A DNA stretch of 64,000 nucleotides from Chloroflexota bacterium (GTDB lineage: Bacteria > Chloroflexota > Anaerolineae > Aggregatilineales > Phototrophicaceae): the NCBI GenBank assembly GCA_026708115.1, contig JAPOVL010000043.1, forward strand, positions 1-64,000, read 5' to 3'. Position 1 is the stretch's first letter; each line of letters starts with the position of its first letter. The position numbers and the translations under genes are program-made. Under the pieces are notes generated by a model, which saw only the letters and a program-made list of their open reading frames with translations, was not told the origin of the DNA and made no database searches. Shown here piece after piece: positions 33,911-42,592 of this stretch.

Positions 33911-34852
33911 TTAGGACGGCAACCAGAGCGAGACAAATTCCAATCCGTCCACCCATTGTCCTGCAAAGATGACCTCCCAGTGCAAATGCGGTCCGCTGCT
34001 GCGTCCGCTATTGCCGCTGACGCCGATGATTTGTCCGGCGTCGACTCGATCTCCTGCGGCTGCGAAGGTTTGCGACAGATGCGCGTACACCGTATAAATG
34101 CCAAGCCCATGATCGATGACTAGGGCGTTGCCGCGGATCTCGAGCCAGTCGGCAAAGGCGACAATGCCGGAGGCCATCGCGTGTATCGGCGTCCCGGTCG
34201 GCGCTCGCTGATCCCAACCGGTGTGACGGGTTTTGACGCCATCGTTCAATACGCGGAAGGCGCCGAAGGGAGAGGTGGTTTCGCTTTCCAGCGGCAGGCC
34301 GAAGCCACCGGCGCCCCACAAGGGCTTGGGTCCCGACTCGCTGGTAATTTCGTCCAAGCGAGCGAATTCGGCAGCTTCTATCGCTGGATCGACCAGATAG
34401 GCGCGATCGTCGGGCAGATCGAATTCTTGCAAGATAAAGCGCGCCGACTCCACCCGTATTGCGCGCGAGAAACTGATTTCTTGATTGCCTTGGTCAACCG
34501 TGACCGTCAGTTGACGCAGGCCGGGCGAAGCGTTCATGTCGACAATCAGGAGCGCGTACCAGGCATCGTCCTCGACCTGGAAGAAGCGCCACTCTCTACC
34601 GAGAAAGTCAAGGCGCGAGTCCTCGATTCCGTCGCCGGCAAGGCGCAGCAAACCGATGCCGCCTTGCTTGAGTGAAGAAAAGTAGAGTTCCAGACGCGTT
34701 CCGGACTCGATCATCACTGCCGTGGGCATCGGACGCGGCGCCAGTTGCAAAACAATATCGATGCTGTCTTGAGCCCTGGCGGGCATCAAGCTCAGCGCGA
34801 GCATCAGGCAGGTTAGAATCAGGCGGGCGGTCGGCATGGGCGGCATTGGCAT
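33911..34852 (-). CDS. Secreted M23-family (LytM-like) metallopeptidase
   Basis: About 313 residues. Signal peptide with core LILTCLMLALSLMPARA and likely cleavage after ARA, before QDS. An extracytoplasmic beta-rich domain (about 30-170) precedes the C-terminal peptidase domain. Zn ligands and catalytic His are visible: RHTGWD (H and D), YTVYAHLSQ and GPHLHWEV (H-x-H). These enzymes cut peptidoglycan cross-bridges or activate other amidases. The full HxnD/HxH set suggests it is active. Start choice (34852, or 34837) is uncertain since no ribosome site is clear. Confidence 0.85.
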   Translation of the reverse strand: MPMPPMPTARLILTCLMLALSLMPARAQDSIDIVLQLAPRPMPTAVMIESGTRLELYFSSLKQGGIGLLRLAGDGIEDSRLDFLGREWRFFQVEDDAWYALLIVDMNASPGLRQLTVTVDQGNQEISFSRAIRVESARFILQEFDLPDDRAYLVDPAIEAAEFARLDEITSESGPKPLWGAGGFGLPLESETTSPFGAFRVLNDGVKTRHTGWDQRAPTGTPIHAMASGIVAFADWLEIRGNALVIDHGLGIYTVYAHLSQTFAAAGDRVDAGQIIGVSGNSGRSSGPHLHWEVIFAGQWVDGLEFVSLWLPS

Positions 34853-34957
34853 TTTGAACGTGGTTGACGAACAGATCGTCGGCAATGATATAGGCATTCT
34901 CAATTTGGCAACAGGATCGACCTGCTAGAGATGGCATTGGCGAGGTAACTTGCGGCG

Positions 34958-35452
34958 CTAGGTCGGAGGCTGATCTTGGCTGGCCGCGCGCATCTCGGCC
35001 AGATGCAGCCGTTCATGGGCACGACAGGCGTGGATGGCGCCCACCAGATTGTAGTCCAGGAAAAAAGGATTGCTAAACGTGATCTCGGTTTTATCGATGG
35101 GGAAGGCGATGACGAGACCGCGCAGTTGGTCTCTTACGCGCTCCCATTCCGCCAGAAGCTGCTGCCAATTTTCCCCGGCGCGTTCTTCGCGCCGCAATTC
35201 GTACAATTCATTGACCGTCCCACACCCACGCAGGTCAACGCTGAAGGGCTTCTCGTCCATCGCATGTTGCAGTGCCGCGACCATGTCGGTTTCAAGCGCG
35301 GTCAAGTGGATGATCAAATCGCGCACTGTCCAATCGGAACTGGCGTGGACGGGCAGATCCGGCGGCAGCCGCTCGACCAGTGCAAGGGCCTGGGCGCGTC
35401 CTTGATCCAAATTGGCTATCAGATCGGCTTTGATGCGCGGCAAGCTACTCAC
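34958..35452 (-). CDS. DinB-like four-helix-bundle protein
   Basis: 164 residues in four predicted helices. Likely metal ligands: H49 in RDLIIHLTALE and the two His of HACRAHERLHLAEM, the three-His pattern of the DinB/YfiT superfamily. Such proteins are metal-dependent thiol transferases or hydrolases (mycothiol or bacillithiol dependent) or uncharacterised damage-inducible proteins. It is divergent from the M20 peptidase gene, sharing a 230-base upstream region. Confidence 0.75.
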   Translation of the reverse strand: MSSLPRIKADLIANLDQGRAQALALVERLPPDLPVHASSDWTVRDLIIHLTALETDMVAALQHAMDEKPFSVDLRGCGTVNELYELRREERAGENWQQLLAEWERVRDQLRGLVIAFPIDKTEITFSNPFFLDYNLVGAIHACRAHERLHLAEMRAASQDQPPT

Positions 35453-35684
35453 TGCAGATCTCCAGATTCGGCTCTGGCATTGAGACCAGGTATAGGTAAC
35501 AACACTTAAGCGTCCGAAAGTGGCGAAATCGCTGAGAAATGCGGGGGTGGACAGCGCGGAAACGCTGCATCTGCCCGCTCAAATGCGGGCGGTCGACGGT
35601 CACGGGAAAAGATGATGTCGCATAGAGATCGGGCCGCGAAGTGTTATACTTGTGCGATTCAATTTCAGGACAAGGACTAAACCC

Positions 35685-36827
35685 ATGACGGCTGATGCCA
35701 ATCGACGGATTCTCGCTTACTTGCGCGAACACGAAGACGACATGCTCGCTGACTTGATCAAGCTGATCGACCTGGAATCCCCCACCCTGCACAAAGCGTC
35801 GGTGGACGCGCTGGGCGCTGTCCTGGCCGATGATCTGCGCGGATTGGGGGCGGCGGTCGAGGTTATTCCCAAGAGAGAGGTTGGCGATGTCCTGCGCGCT
35901 CGTTGGAACCCGGGGCCCGGGGGCGTGGTCATCCTCAGCCACATGGACACAGTTTGGGCGGTGGGCACGGTGGCGGATCGGCCGACGCGGGTTGAGGGCA
36001 AGCGCATCTATGGCGTCGGCGCCATGGATATGAAGGGCGGGATTGTGATTGCGCTGTGGGCCTTGCGGGCGCTGCGTGAGCTGAACTTGTTCCCCGCCCA
36101 GCCTATCAGCTATATGCTCAACTCGGACGAGGAAACGGGCAGCCTGCATTCGGCTGTCGAAATTGAAACAGAAGCGCTGTCGCACGATGTCGTCTTCGTC
36201 ACCGAACCGCCACAGGACGGCAAATACAAAACCGAGCGCAAGGGCGTCAGCCACTACAGCATTACCGCCAAGGGGCGCGCGGCGCACGCCGGCGCCGATC
36301 ACGCGCGCGGCATCAACGCGATTGAAGAAATGGCGCATCAGATCCTGGCCGTGCAAGCGATGACGGACTATGCAATAGGCACAACCGCCAATGTCGGCGT
36401 CATCAAAGGCGGAACGCGCGGCAACGTGGTCCCGGCGGAGGCGCGCATTGAGATCAACGTCCGGGCGCAGACCCGCGCCAACGCCCAAGCCATCCACGAG
36501 CAGATCATGAGCTTGCAGCCCGTTCATCCCGAAGCGGAATTGGTCATCGTTGGCGGAATCGGCGTGCCGCCGATGGAAAGGACGCCGGAGATCGCCGCGC
36601 TCTTCAAACGGGCGCAAGGGCTGGCCGCGGACATGGGTATCGCAATCGACGAGGGCAGCACGGGCGGCGGCTCCGATGGCAACAAGACAGCGGCCTTGGG
36701 CGTACCGACGCTCGATGGCATGGGCATCGTCGGCGACGGGGGGCACGCCATCACCGAATACGGGGAGATCGACTCCATGCCGGAGCGGGCGGCCATCATG
36801 GCGGCGATGCTGCGGGAAGAATTGTAA
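35685..36827 (+). CDS. M20-family metallopeptidase (carboxypeptidase G2-like)
   Basis: 380 residues. Two-zinc peptidase with catalytic plus dimerisation domains. Motifs: VVILSHMDTVW (first Zn His/Asp), YGVGAMDMKGG (bridging Asp), NSDEETGS (catalytic Glu) and GHAITEYGEID (C-terminal His). The dimerisation domain begins at KGVSHYSITAKGRAAHAG. The family removes C-terminal Glu or deacylates N-acyl amino acids. ATG 35685 has AAGGA 8 bases upstream; a TATACT lies at 35645-35650. A 25-base gap leads to an SDR gene, so these likely form an operon. Confidence 0.88.
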   Translation: MTADANRRILAYLREHEDDMLADLIKLIDLESPTLHKASVDALGAVLADDLRGLGAAVEVIPKREVGDVLRARWNPGPGGVVILSHMDTVWAVGTVADRPTRVEGKRIYGVGAMDMKGGIVIALWALRALRELNLFPAQPISYMLNSDEETGSLHSAVEIETEALSHDVVFVTEPPQDGKYKTERKGVSHYSITAKGRAAHAGADHARGINAIEEMAHQILAVQAMTDYAIGTTANVGVIKGGTRGNVVPAEARIEINVRAQTRANAQAIHEQIMSLQPVHPEAELVIVGGIGVPPMERTPEIAALFKRAQGLAADMGIAIDEGSTGGGSDGNKTAALGVPTLDGMGIVGDGGHAITEYGEIDSMPERAAIMAAMLREEL

Positions 36828-36851
36828 ATATAGAATCAGGAGTAGGCTATC

Positions 36852-37541
36852 ATGTCAGCCATTGCCCTGGTCACGGGGGCGAATCGCGGGATCGGCAAAG
36901 AGGTCTGCAGGCAATTGGCAGAGCGCGGCATGCTGGTTCTATTGACTGCGCGCGATCTGACTAAAGCGCGGGCCGCCTGCCAAGAAATCGCGTCTGACAA
37001 TATCCAGCCAATGCAACTGGATGTCACGGACGATGCCAGTATTCAAGCGCTGCGCGATGCGATTGAAGCTGAGTACGAGCGCCTGGATGTGCTGGTCAAC
37101 AACGCGGCGATTCATTACGATCATTGGCAGAAGGCGCTTAAGGCCGATTTCAACATCGTCAGCGAAGCCATCGGTACCAATCTGTACGGACCCTGGCGGA
37201 TGGCGAAGACCTTCGCGCCGCTCTTGAAGAAAAGCGCGGGGCCGCGCATCGTCAATGTCAGCAGTGGTTCCGGATCGCTGGCGACCATGGGCGCGGGACC
37301 GCCGGCCTACAATGTCAGCAAGACCGCCTTAAACGCCTTGACGCGCATGCTGGCGGCGGAATTGGCGGCGGACGGCGTCTTGGTGAACGCCATCTGCCCG
37401 GGCTGGGTGGCGACGGAGATGGGCGGCGCAGGCGGGCGCCCAATCGCCGATGGCGCAGCCGGTATCGTTTGGGCGGCGACCTTGCCCGATGATGGCCCGA
37501 CAGGCGGGTTCTTCCGCGATCAGCAGCCTTTGGAGTGGTAA
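36852..37541 (+). CDS. Short-chain dehydrogenase/reductase
   Basis: 229 residues, classical SDR. NAD(P)-binding TGANRGIG (9-16), NNAAIH, catalytic Ser in IVNVSSGSGSL and YNVSK Tyr/Lys pair, then ICPGWVATEMGG. Arg in NRGIG and the TARDLTKA motif at the end of the second strand suggest NADP(H). Similar to carbonyl-reductase-like proteins of the SDR family. Cytosolic. Substrate not predictable. Lies between the M20 peptidase and the SWIM-domain gene with short gaps. Confidence 0.88.
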   Translation: MSAIALVTGANRGIGKEVCRQLAERGMLVLLTARDLTKARAACQEIASDNIQPMQLDVTDDASIQALRDAIEAEYERLDVLVNNAAIHYDHWQKALKADFNIVSEAIGTNLYGPWRMAKTFAPLLKKSAGPRIVNVSSGSGSLATMGAGPPAYNVSKTALNALTRMLAAELAADGVLVNAICPGWVATEMGGAGGRPIADGAAGIVWAATLPDDGPTGGFFRDQQPLEW

Positions 37542-37563
37542 GAATAAGAGCGTGTTGAAGGAA

Positions 37564-39345
37564 ATGCGCGCAGCAATGTACGACAATATTCCCTTAACTG
37601 AGCGACAGATCCAAGCGCGCGCCTCTGGCAAGAGTTTTGATCGTGGTGAAACGCTTTATACGTATGGCGCTATCTCGCGGACCGTCCGCCGCGGCGATGA
37701 GATCAACGCGCGATGCCGTGGATCCTATCCTCAACCTTATCGCGTCTGGGCAAGAATCCTGGCGGGGGAAATCGCCGCCACAAGTTGCGACTGCGAATAT
37801 GATTGGGGCGGGGATTGCAAGCATATCGTCGCCTTGCTGCTCACGTATCTGCATCATCCAGAACGCTTTGAGGAAGCAGAGACACTGCGCGATGCGCTCA
37901 TGTCACGCCAGAAAGAGGATTTGGTTGACATCATTGAAGAGATGATTTTACTCCACCCAGAGCTCGAAGACATTGTTGAGGTCGTGGCAGGCGACGGCTC
38001 CTCAAATCAGCATTTGGACCTGCAAAGCATGCGCCGGGAACTAAGGCAGTCTTTAGCAGTCACCGGTGTATGGATGGACCGCGTTGCGGAAAACAAGGTT
38101 TATGAACTCACCCGCCTGGGTAGCCGTTATGCGCGGCGCGGCGATTGTGCCCATGCTATTGCCATCTATTGCGCTATTCTCCAAGAATGTAACGCCAATG
38201 ACTATCCAACGGATGATGAAGGGCAATATGTTGAGGCGATCAACAACACCGTTGAGCATTTGAAAGAAGCGGTTTCAGGTTTTGAATTTGCTCAACAAGA
38301 AGGGTTGCGGCAACGCGTGCTCAATGTGCTTGTGGACACATTGATATGGGATATCGAGTTTGGCGGGATCGACTATGGTTATGAAGCGGAAGACCTCTTA
38401 CTGAAGATAGCGCAATTGGCGGATATCTGCCGAATTCGCGAACACATTAGCTTGATCGCCGATCGCGAAAGTGTAGAAGAGCGTTTCAGCAATTGGGGCG
38501 CCGAGGCTTATGAGAATATTTTGATGAAATTGGACAAACTTGTTTCGATTGAGCCTGAAGAGACGCTCAAGCGTCTTCAAGCTAAGGAATTGCATTATCT
38601 TTATGCCAGCAAATTGCTTGACTTAAAACGCTATAAGCAGGCCGTCGGCATAATAGACGAAAAAATGAAAAAGCCGCATGAATTAATACGCGGTCTTGAT
38701 TTGCTCCGCAGTCACGATCAAGCCGAAACTGCGATTCAGCTTGCCGAAGAAGCGCTGGGCAGCGAGTATGACAACCGCATTATGGAATGGCTCATCGGCT
38801 TTTATCAGCAGCAGGGAGATCGGGAAACGGAGTTCTGCTGGCAAATGAAGCGGATGCAAATAGATCCTCATATCAACCATTATCTCGGTTTGCGCGCGGT
38901 ATCCGAGTCGCTCCACAATTGGCGAACTGTCCGCCCACAGATCGTCGCCGAACTAGAGAAAAAACAGGCGTACCAGGTACTGACCCTGACGTATCTGAAT
39001 GAAAAAGACTGGAATATGGCATGGGTAAGTTTAGACAAAGTTTCGGAGCCGCAATTCCACCATCCCTCCCATGTCATCTACCGCCTCGACTTCACTGTTG
39101 CGGAAGCATCGCGTCAGGTACTACCGGCGCCCGCCATCCCAGTTTATGTCAAATACGCCCGCGCCGAAATTGCACTTAGAACACGAAAGCGCTACGCCGA
39201 AGCCGCGAAACTATTGCTGGAAGTCCGCGGGATGTATCGGCAAATGAATGATAGCGCAAGTTGGCAAACGTTCATCGCCGATTTGCGGCAGGAGTTCGCG
39301 CGGTTGCCTGCCTTGCAGGATGAACTCAACAAAGCAGGCTTGTAA
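37564..39345 (+). CDS. SWIM zinc-finger protein with helical repeat body
   Basis: About 593 residues. A SWIM motif CDCEYDWGGDCKH (C-x-C-x7-C-x-H) lies near residue 75 inside the typical lead-in RGETLYTYGAISRTVRRGDE. The rest is all helical TPR/HAT-like repeats (for example HYLYASKLLDLKRYKQAVGI and YAEAAKLLLEVRGMYRQM). Related proteins carry SWIM next to Swi2/Snf2 helicases or act alone in DNA binding. An EEP-family gene starts one base after this stop, so the two are co-translated. ATG 37564 or 37576 may be the true start. Confidence 0.8.
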   Translation: MRAAMYDNIPLTERQIQARASGKSFDRGETLYTYGAISRTVRRGDEINARCRGSYPQPYRVWARILAGEIAATSCDCEYDWGGDCKHIVALLLTYLHHPERFEEAETLRDALMSRQKEDLVDIIEEMILLHPELEDIVEVVAGDGSSNQHLDLQSMRRELRQSLAVTGVWMDRVAENKVYELTRLGSRYARRGDCAHAIAIYCAILQECNANDYPTDDEGQYVEAINNTVEHLKEAVSGFEFAQQEGLRQRVLNVLVDTLIWDIEFGGIDYGYEAEDLLLKIAQLADICRIREHISLIADRESVEERFSNWGAEAYENILMKLDKLVSIEPEETLKRLQAKELHYLYASKLLDLKRYKQAVGIIDEKMKKPHELIRGLDLLRSHDQAETAIQLAEEALGSEYDNRIMEWLIGFYQQQGDRETEFCWQMKRMQIDPHINHYLGLRAVSESLHNWRTVRPQIVAELEKKQAYQVLTLTYLNEKDWNMAWVSLDKVSEPQFHHPSHVIYRLDFTVAEASRQVLPAPAIPVYVKYARAEIALRTRKRYAEAAKLLLEVRGMYRQMNDSASWQTFIADLRQEFARLPALQDELNKAGL

Positions 39346-39346
39346 C

Positions 39347-40111
39347 ATGAGCATGACAATACTGAATTGGAACACTGAGTGGCTTGGGCCAGGCAGCAAG
39401 AATGGGCGCTTTAGGAAAGCGCGCGAGTTGATCAGCAAATTCGACCCTGATGTTATCTGTCTAAGCGAAGCCCGCGCAGAAACAATGCCAGAATGTGGGC
39501 ATACGATCACCAGCGGTCTGTCCGGCGCTGGCAATATGGAGAAGCGCGGCGGTCGCAAGGTCGTTTTGTGGAGCCGCTTTGGCTGGACGAACATCGATAC
39601 GCTCGGATCAGACAAGTTGCCAGAAGGCCGCTATGTCTCTGCAACAACAGAATGCAAGGGTATTGAATTCCACTTTGTCGGCATGTGTATCCCCTATCAC
39701 GGCTATCGCAATCATGAGCGATGGGCCGAAGACAGGAAGGGCAATTGGCAAGGGGCTTGCGAGTATCTCGATGCCTTGCGCGAAGATCTCTTGACGCGCC
39801 AGGAATTCCGTTCGCGCACGGTTCTGCTAGGCGATTTCAATTTGCAGATTCCGCCACATCGATATCCGGGCAGGAAATCGGACGTCAACCAGAAGCGGGA
39901 AGCGACTTTTGCAGGCTGGTCGATTCCGACGGCGGGCGAATGGGATGACGCAGCGCTTGACAGGAGATTCATCGACCACATCGCCCATACGCCGGATCTG
40001 AGGCTGCGCTCAATGCAGTTTTTCAGCCGCATCGGCGACGACGGTAGCAAACTGAGCGACCACAACGGCGTGTGTATCGAAATTGCAGCTAATTCACAAA
40101 TAAGCCAATAG
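39347..40111 (+). CDS. Endonuclease/exonuclease/phosphatase (EEP)-family protein
   Basis: 254 residues, DNase I-like fold. Catalytic landmarks: N7-W-N-T-E (LNWNTEWLG) for metal binding, PDVICLSEA, LLGDFNLQIP (GDFN with Asp and Asn) and the terminal SDHNGVCIEI (Asp-His pair). No signal peptide, so it acts in the cytoplasm, possibly on DNA. It starts one base after the SWIM-domain gene, suggesting a nuclease partner for that DNA-binding protein. Confidence 0.82.
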   Translation: MSMTILNWNTEWLGPGSKNGRFRKARELISKFDPDVICLSEARAETMPECGHTITSGLSGAGNMEKRGGRKVVLWSRFGWTNIDTLGSDKLPEGRYVSATTECKGIEFHFVGMCIPYHGYRNHERWAEDRKGNWQGACEYLDALREDLLTRQEFRSRTVLLGDFNLQIPPHRYPGRKSDVNQKREATFAGWSIPTAGEWDDAALDRRFIDHIAHTPDLRLRSMQFFSRIGDDGSKLSDHNGVCIEIAANSQISQ

Positions 40112-40127
40112 CGAAGGCATCAAATTC

Positions 40128-41252
40128 ATGAAACTGCCACCATTCGAAATCGAACACTTCTTCCGCCAGCACGAATTCAGCGCGCCGCACGGCATCAGCT
40201 CCTCCGACTGCGAGCCGCTGACGCTGCCGGAGATACTGGACTATGCCAGCCCGTCTCGACGCGCCCAGTTCGAGAACTTGTGGCTGGGCTACACCGAATC
40301 GCAGGGACATCCCGAATTGCGCCGCGCCATCGCCGACCTGCATGACGAGGGGATCGGGGCCGATCACGTACTGGAAGTCGTGCCGGAAGAAGGCATTTAC
40401 GTAGCGATGAACGCCCTGCTGAACGAGGGCGATCATGTAGTCGCGGTCTTCCCCAGCTTTCAGTCGCTCTATGAACTCGGGCGGGGCATCGGCTGCGAGG
40501 TCTCGTTTTGGAGGGCGGAATGCGGCGAAGTGGGCTGGAGCTTCGACATCGACGCGCTTGAGCGCCTCGTCCGGACAGATACGAAGATGCTGATTATCAA
40601 CTTTCCGCACAATCCTACCGGCGCCCTGCTCGAGCGCGCCGAATTCGAGCGACTTGTCGACCTGGCGCGGCGGCATGACTTGATCCTGTATTCCGATGAG
40701 ATCTATCGCTTCGCGGAGCAGGATCCGGCGGCACGCCTGCCTTCGGCTTGCGAGCTTTATGAAAGAGCGGTGGTACTGGGCGGTCTTTCGAAGTGCTTCG
40801 GGCTGCCCGGCTTGCGCGTCGGTTGGCTGATCACGCGGGACGAGGGATTGATGCATGAAATGCAAGAAGTGAAATCTTATACGACGATTTGCGGCAGCGC
40901 GCCCAGCGAAATCCTGGCGCTGATCGCCCTGGAGCATGCCGAGGCTTTGACGGCGCGCTGCGTGTCCATCGTGAGAGAAAACGCAGCTGCCGCGCGTTCA
41001 TTTTTCGATCGCCACGATGATCTGTTTCGTATCCATTATCCGGGGGCGGGAACAGTCGGCTTGGTGGAATTGACCGCCGATATGGATGTCAATGAATTCG
41101 CCGATGGCGCCGTGCGCGAAGCTGGGGTGATGGTGCTGCCAGCGAAGGTCATGAAATTTGAAGGCAACTATTTCCGCATTGGTTTGGGGCGACGCGCCCT
41201 GCCCCATGCGTTGGAGCCATTCGAGCAATACGTAGTGGATACGTTGCGCTGA
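40128..41252 (+). CDS. Class I/II PLP-dependent aminotransferase
   Basis: 374 residues, fold type I. PLP Lys is in GGLSKCFGLPGLRVGW; the phosphate- and ring-binding elements are NFPHNPTGALL and YSDEIYRFAE; carboxylate Arg is in YFRIGLGRRALPHALE. The pattern is close to the capreomycidine-synthase/aspartate aminotransferase-like group. Substrate unknown. Starts 16 bases after the EEP gene but has no obvious relation to it; a palindromic repeat marks the end of the transcription unit at 41352-41372. Confidence 0.85.
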   Translation: MKLPPFEIEHFFRQHEFSAPHGISSSDCEPLTLPEILDYASPSRRAQFENLWLGYTESQGHPELRRAIADLHDEGIGADHVLEVVPEEGIYVAMNALLNEGDHVVAVFPSFQSLYELGRGIGCEVSFWRAECGEVGWSFDIDALERLVRTDTKMLIINFPHNPTGALLERAEFERLVDLARRHDLILYSDEIYRFAEQDPAARLPSACELYERAVVLGGLSKCFGLPGLRVGWLITRDEGLMHEMQEVKSYTTICGSAPSEILALIALEHAEALTARCVSIVRENAAAARSFFDRHDDLFRIHYPGAGTVGLVELTADMDVNEFADGAVREAGVMVLPAKVMKFEGNYFRIGLGRRALPHALEPFEQYVVDTLR

Positions 41253-41351
41253 GCGCGGATTTTTACCCCACCCCAAAGCGTTGCTGAGGAGCGGGCGTCT
41301 TTTCATCAAGCTGGATATCTCCACAAACTTGAATTTATTTCGGTGAATTTC

Positions 41352-41372
41352 GGGGGACCTGATAGGCCGCCC
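41352..41372. repeat. Palindromic dispersed repeat, imperfect copy 2
   Basis: GGGGGACCT / AGGCCGCCC around GAT, followed by CCTACA. The arms have two mismatches compared with the copy at 8387, with which it shares the flank TTTCGGG...CCTGATAGG. Confidence 0.65.
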
Positions 41373-41404
41373 CTACACTGGGTTCGTTCGTCGTGATCAG
41401 CGAT

Positions 41405-42592
41405 TCAAATGCGGTAGAGTTCGCGGGCGTTGTCGGCCAGAATCAGGCGCGCGGCGTCCTGCGCCTCGCCAACTGACATGAAGCCATCGTCAATCAGTTC
41501 CCCCAGCGCTTGACCCAGGGCCTGCTTACCCAGCAGCGCGCTGGTGTAAAAGGGTTCTGGCGATCCATAGACGTCCGACCCGTAGCAGACACGGGAGATC
41601 GGCGCCATTTCCAGCACTTCGGCGATGATGCGTTTGCCCGCGTTGCCGGCGAAGGGCAGGCCTTCTGAGATGTCACACCAGATATTGGGCAGCACATTGG
41701 CCAGGTAGCCGGCTTCGGCGTGATAGGGATAGCCGGTGTGTACCAGCAGGAATTTGCAAGCGCGATAAGCCGGGTAGCGCAAAAGCTCCATCAAGAGCGC
41801 CGGGCGGCAGGCGGCCAAATGCACTTCCCAATCGCCCATGCCAGTATGCACCTGGAAGGGCGCGTCGAAGTCGATGCAGCGCTCGATGGCGCGGCAGAAA
41901 AGATGATCGCGCAGGCTCTTGACCGGATCATCACCGCCGCGACCGCGCGCGCGGCGAAGCCTTTCCAGCGCGACCCGGCCCTGATCTGGCGAGCGGCTGG
42001 CGGGATCGATATCGAGTCCAGTTCGGTAGGCGATGATCGACTTGAGACCTCTGTAGCCCCGGTTGCCCAGGGCTTCGGCGATGGACTCATCGTATCGTCG
42101 TTGAAATTCGCGCCAGCCACAGCCGTCGTCCAGCAGGTCTTGAATCAGGACCTCGATGCGAAAGACCGGCAGGACCTCGACGCCCGTCTCGGCGCGGAAT
42201 GTGTCCAGATTGATCTGCGGCAGCGGATAGCCGTCATCGACGATCAAGGTTTCGATCTTGCCCGCCTGGTGAAGCTTTTGCGCGTATTTCGCGTATCCTT
42301 CGTGCGCGATCGCTCGGTTGCGCGAGGCGGCAATGGCCTCGACCGTCGCCTCCACGCCGAAGTATTCGGCCAGTCGGCGGAGCATAAAGCGGAAGTAGAG
42401 CGTATCGCGCTTGAGCCGCCCCAACATCGTCAACGCGGCAGCGTCGACATCGATGCCGCCTTCTCGCAGATAGGCGGGCGAGCCGCCGCCGAAAGCCAGG
42501 GCATCCACCCATTGGTCCGGGCTGAGCGCGTCCTTGCGCGTATAGGGATGGCAATGCGCATCGACCACCGGCAAATCGCTGAAATCGAGCAT
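41405..42592 (-). CDS. Amidohydrolase-2 family protein (FluG N-terminal-like)
   Basis: 395 residues, TIM barrel. Metal ligands: VVDAHCHPY (H13, H15), later HTGMGDWEVH, LVHTGYPYHAEAG and the Asp of CYGSDVYGSP. It is most like PF04909 proteins paired with glutamine-synthetase-like enzymes. The start ATG overlaps the stop of the GS-like gene (TGATG), and a GGAGG site lies 7 bases upstream. In the fungal protein FluG the same two domains are fused, amidohydrolase then GS-like. Here they are separate but coupled and in the opposite order. Substrate possibly a gamma-glutamyl amide made by its partner. Confidence 0.82.
   Translation of the reverse strand: MLDFSDLPVVDAHCHPYTRKDALSPDQWVDALAFGGGSPAYLREGGIDVDAAALTMLGRLKRDTLYFRFMLRRLAEYFGVEATVEAIAASRNRAIAHEGYAKYAQKLHQAGKIETLIVDDGYPLPQINLDTFRAETGVEVLPVFRIEVLIQDLLDDGCGWREFQRRYDESIAEALGNRGYRGLKSIIAYRTGLDIDPASRSPDQGRVALERLRRARGRGGDDPVKSLRDHLFCRAIERCIDFDAPFQVHTGMGDWEVHLAACRPALLMELLRYPAYRACKFLLVHTGYPYHAEAGYLANVLPNIWCDISEGLPFAGNAGKRIIAEVLEMAPISRVCYGSDVYGSPEPFYTSALLGKQALGQALGELIDDGFMSVGEAQDAARLILADNARELYRI

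Noticed and set aside
35445..36746. 433-codon antisense frame over the M20 peptidase
   Set aside because: Shadow of a GC-rich gene; translation is Arg/Asp/His-rich without motifs.
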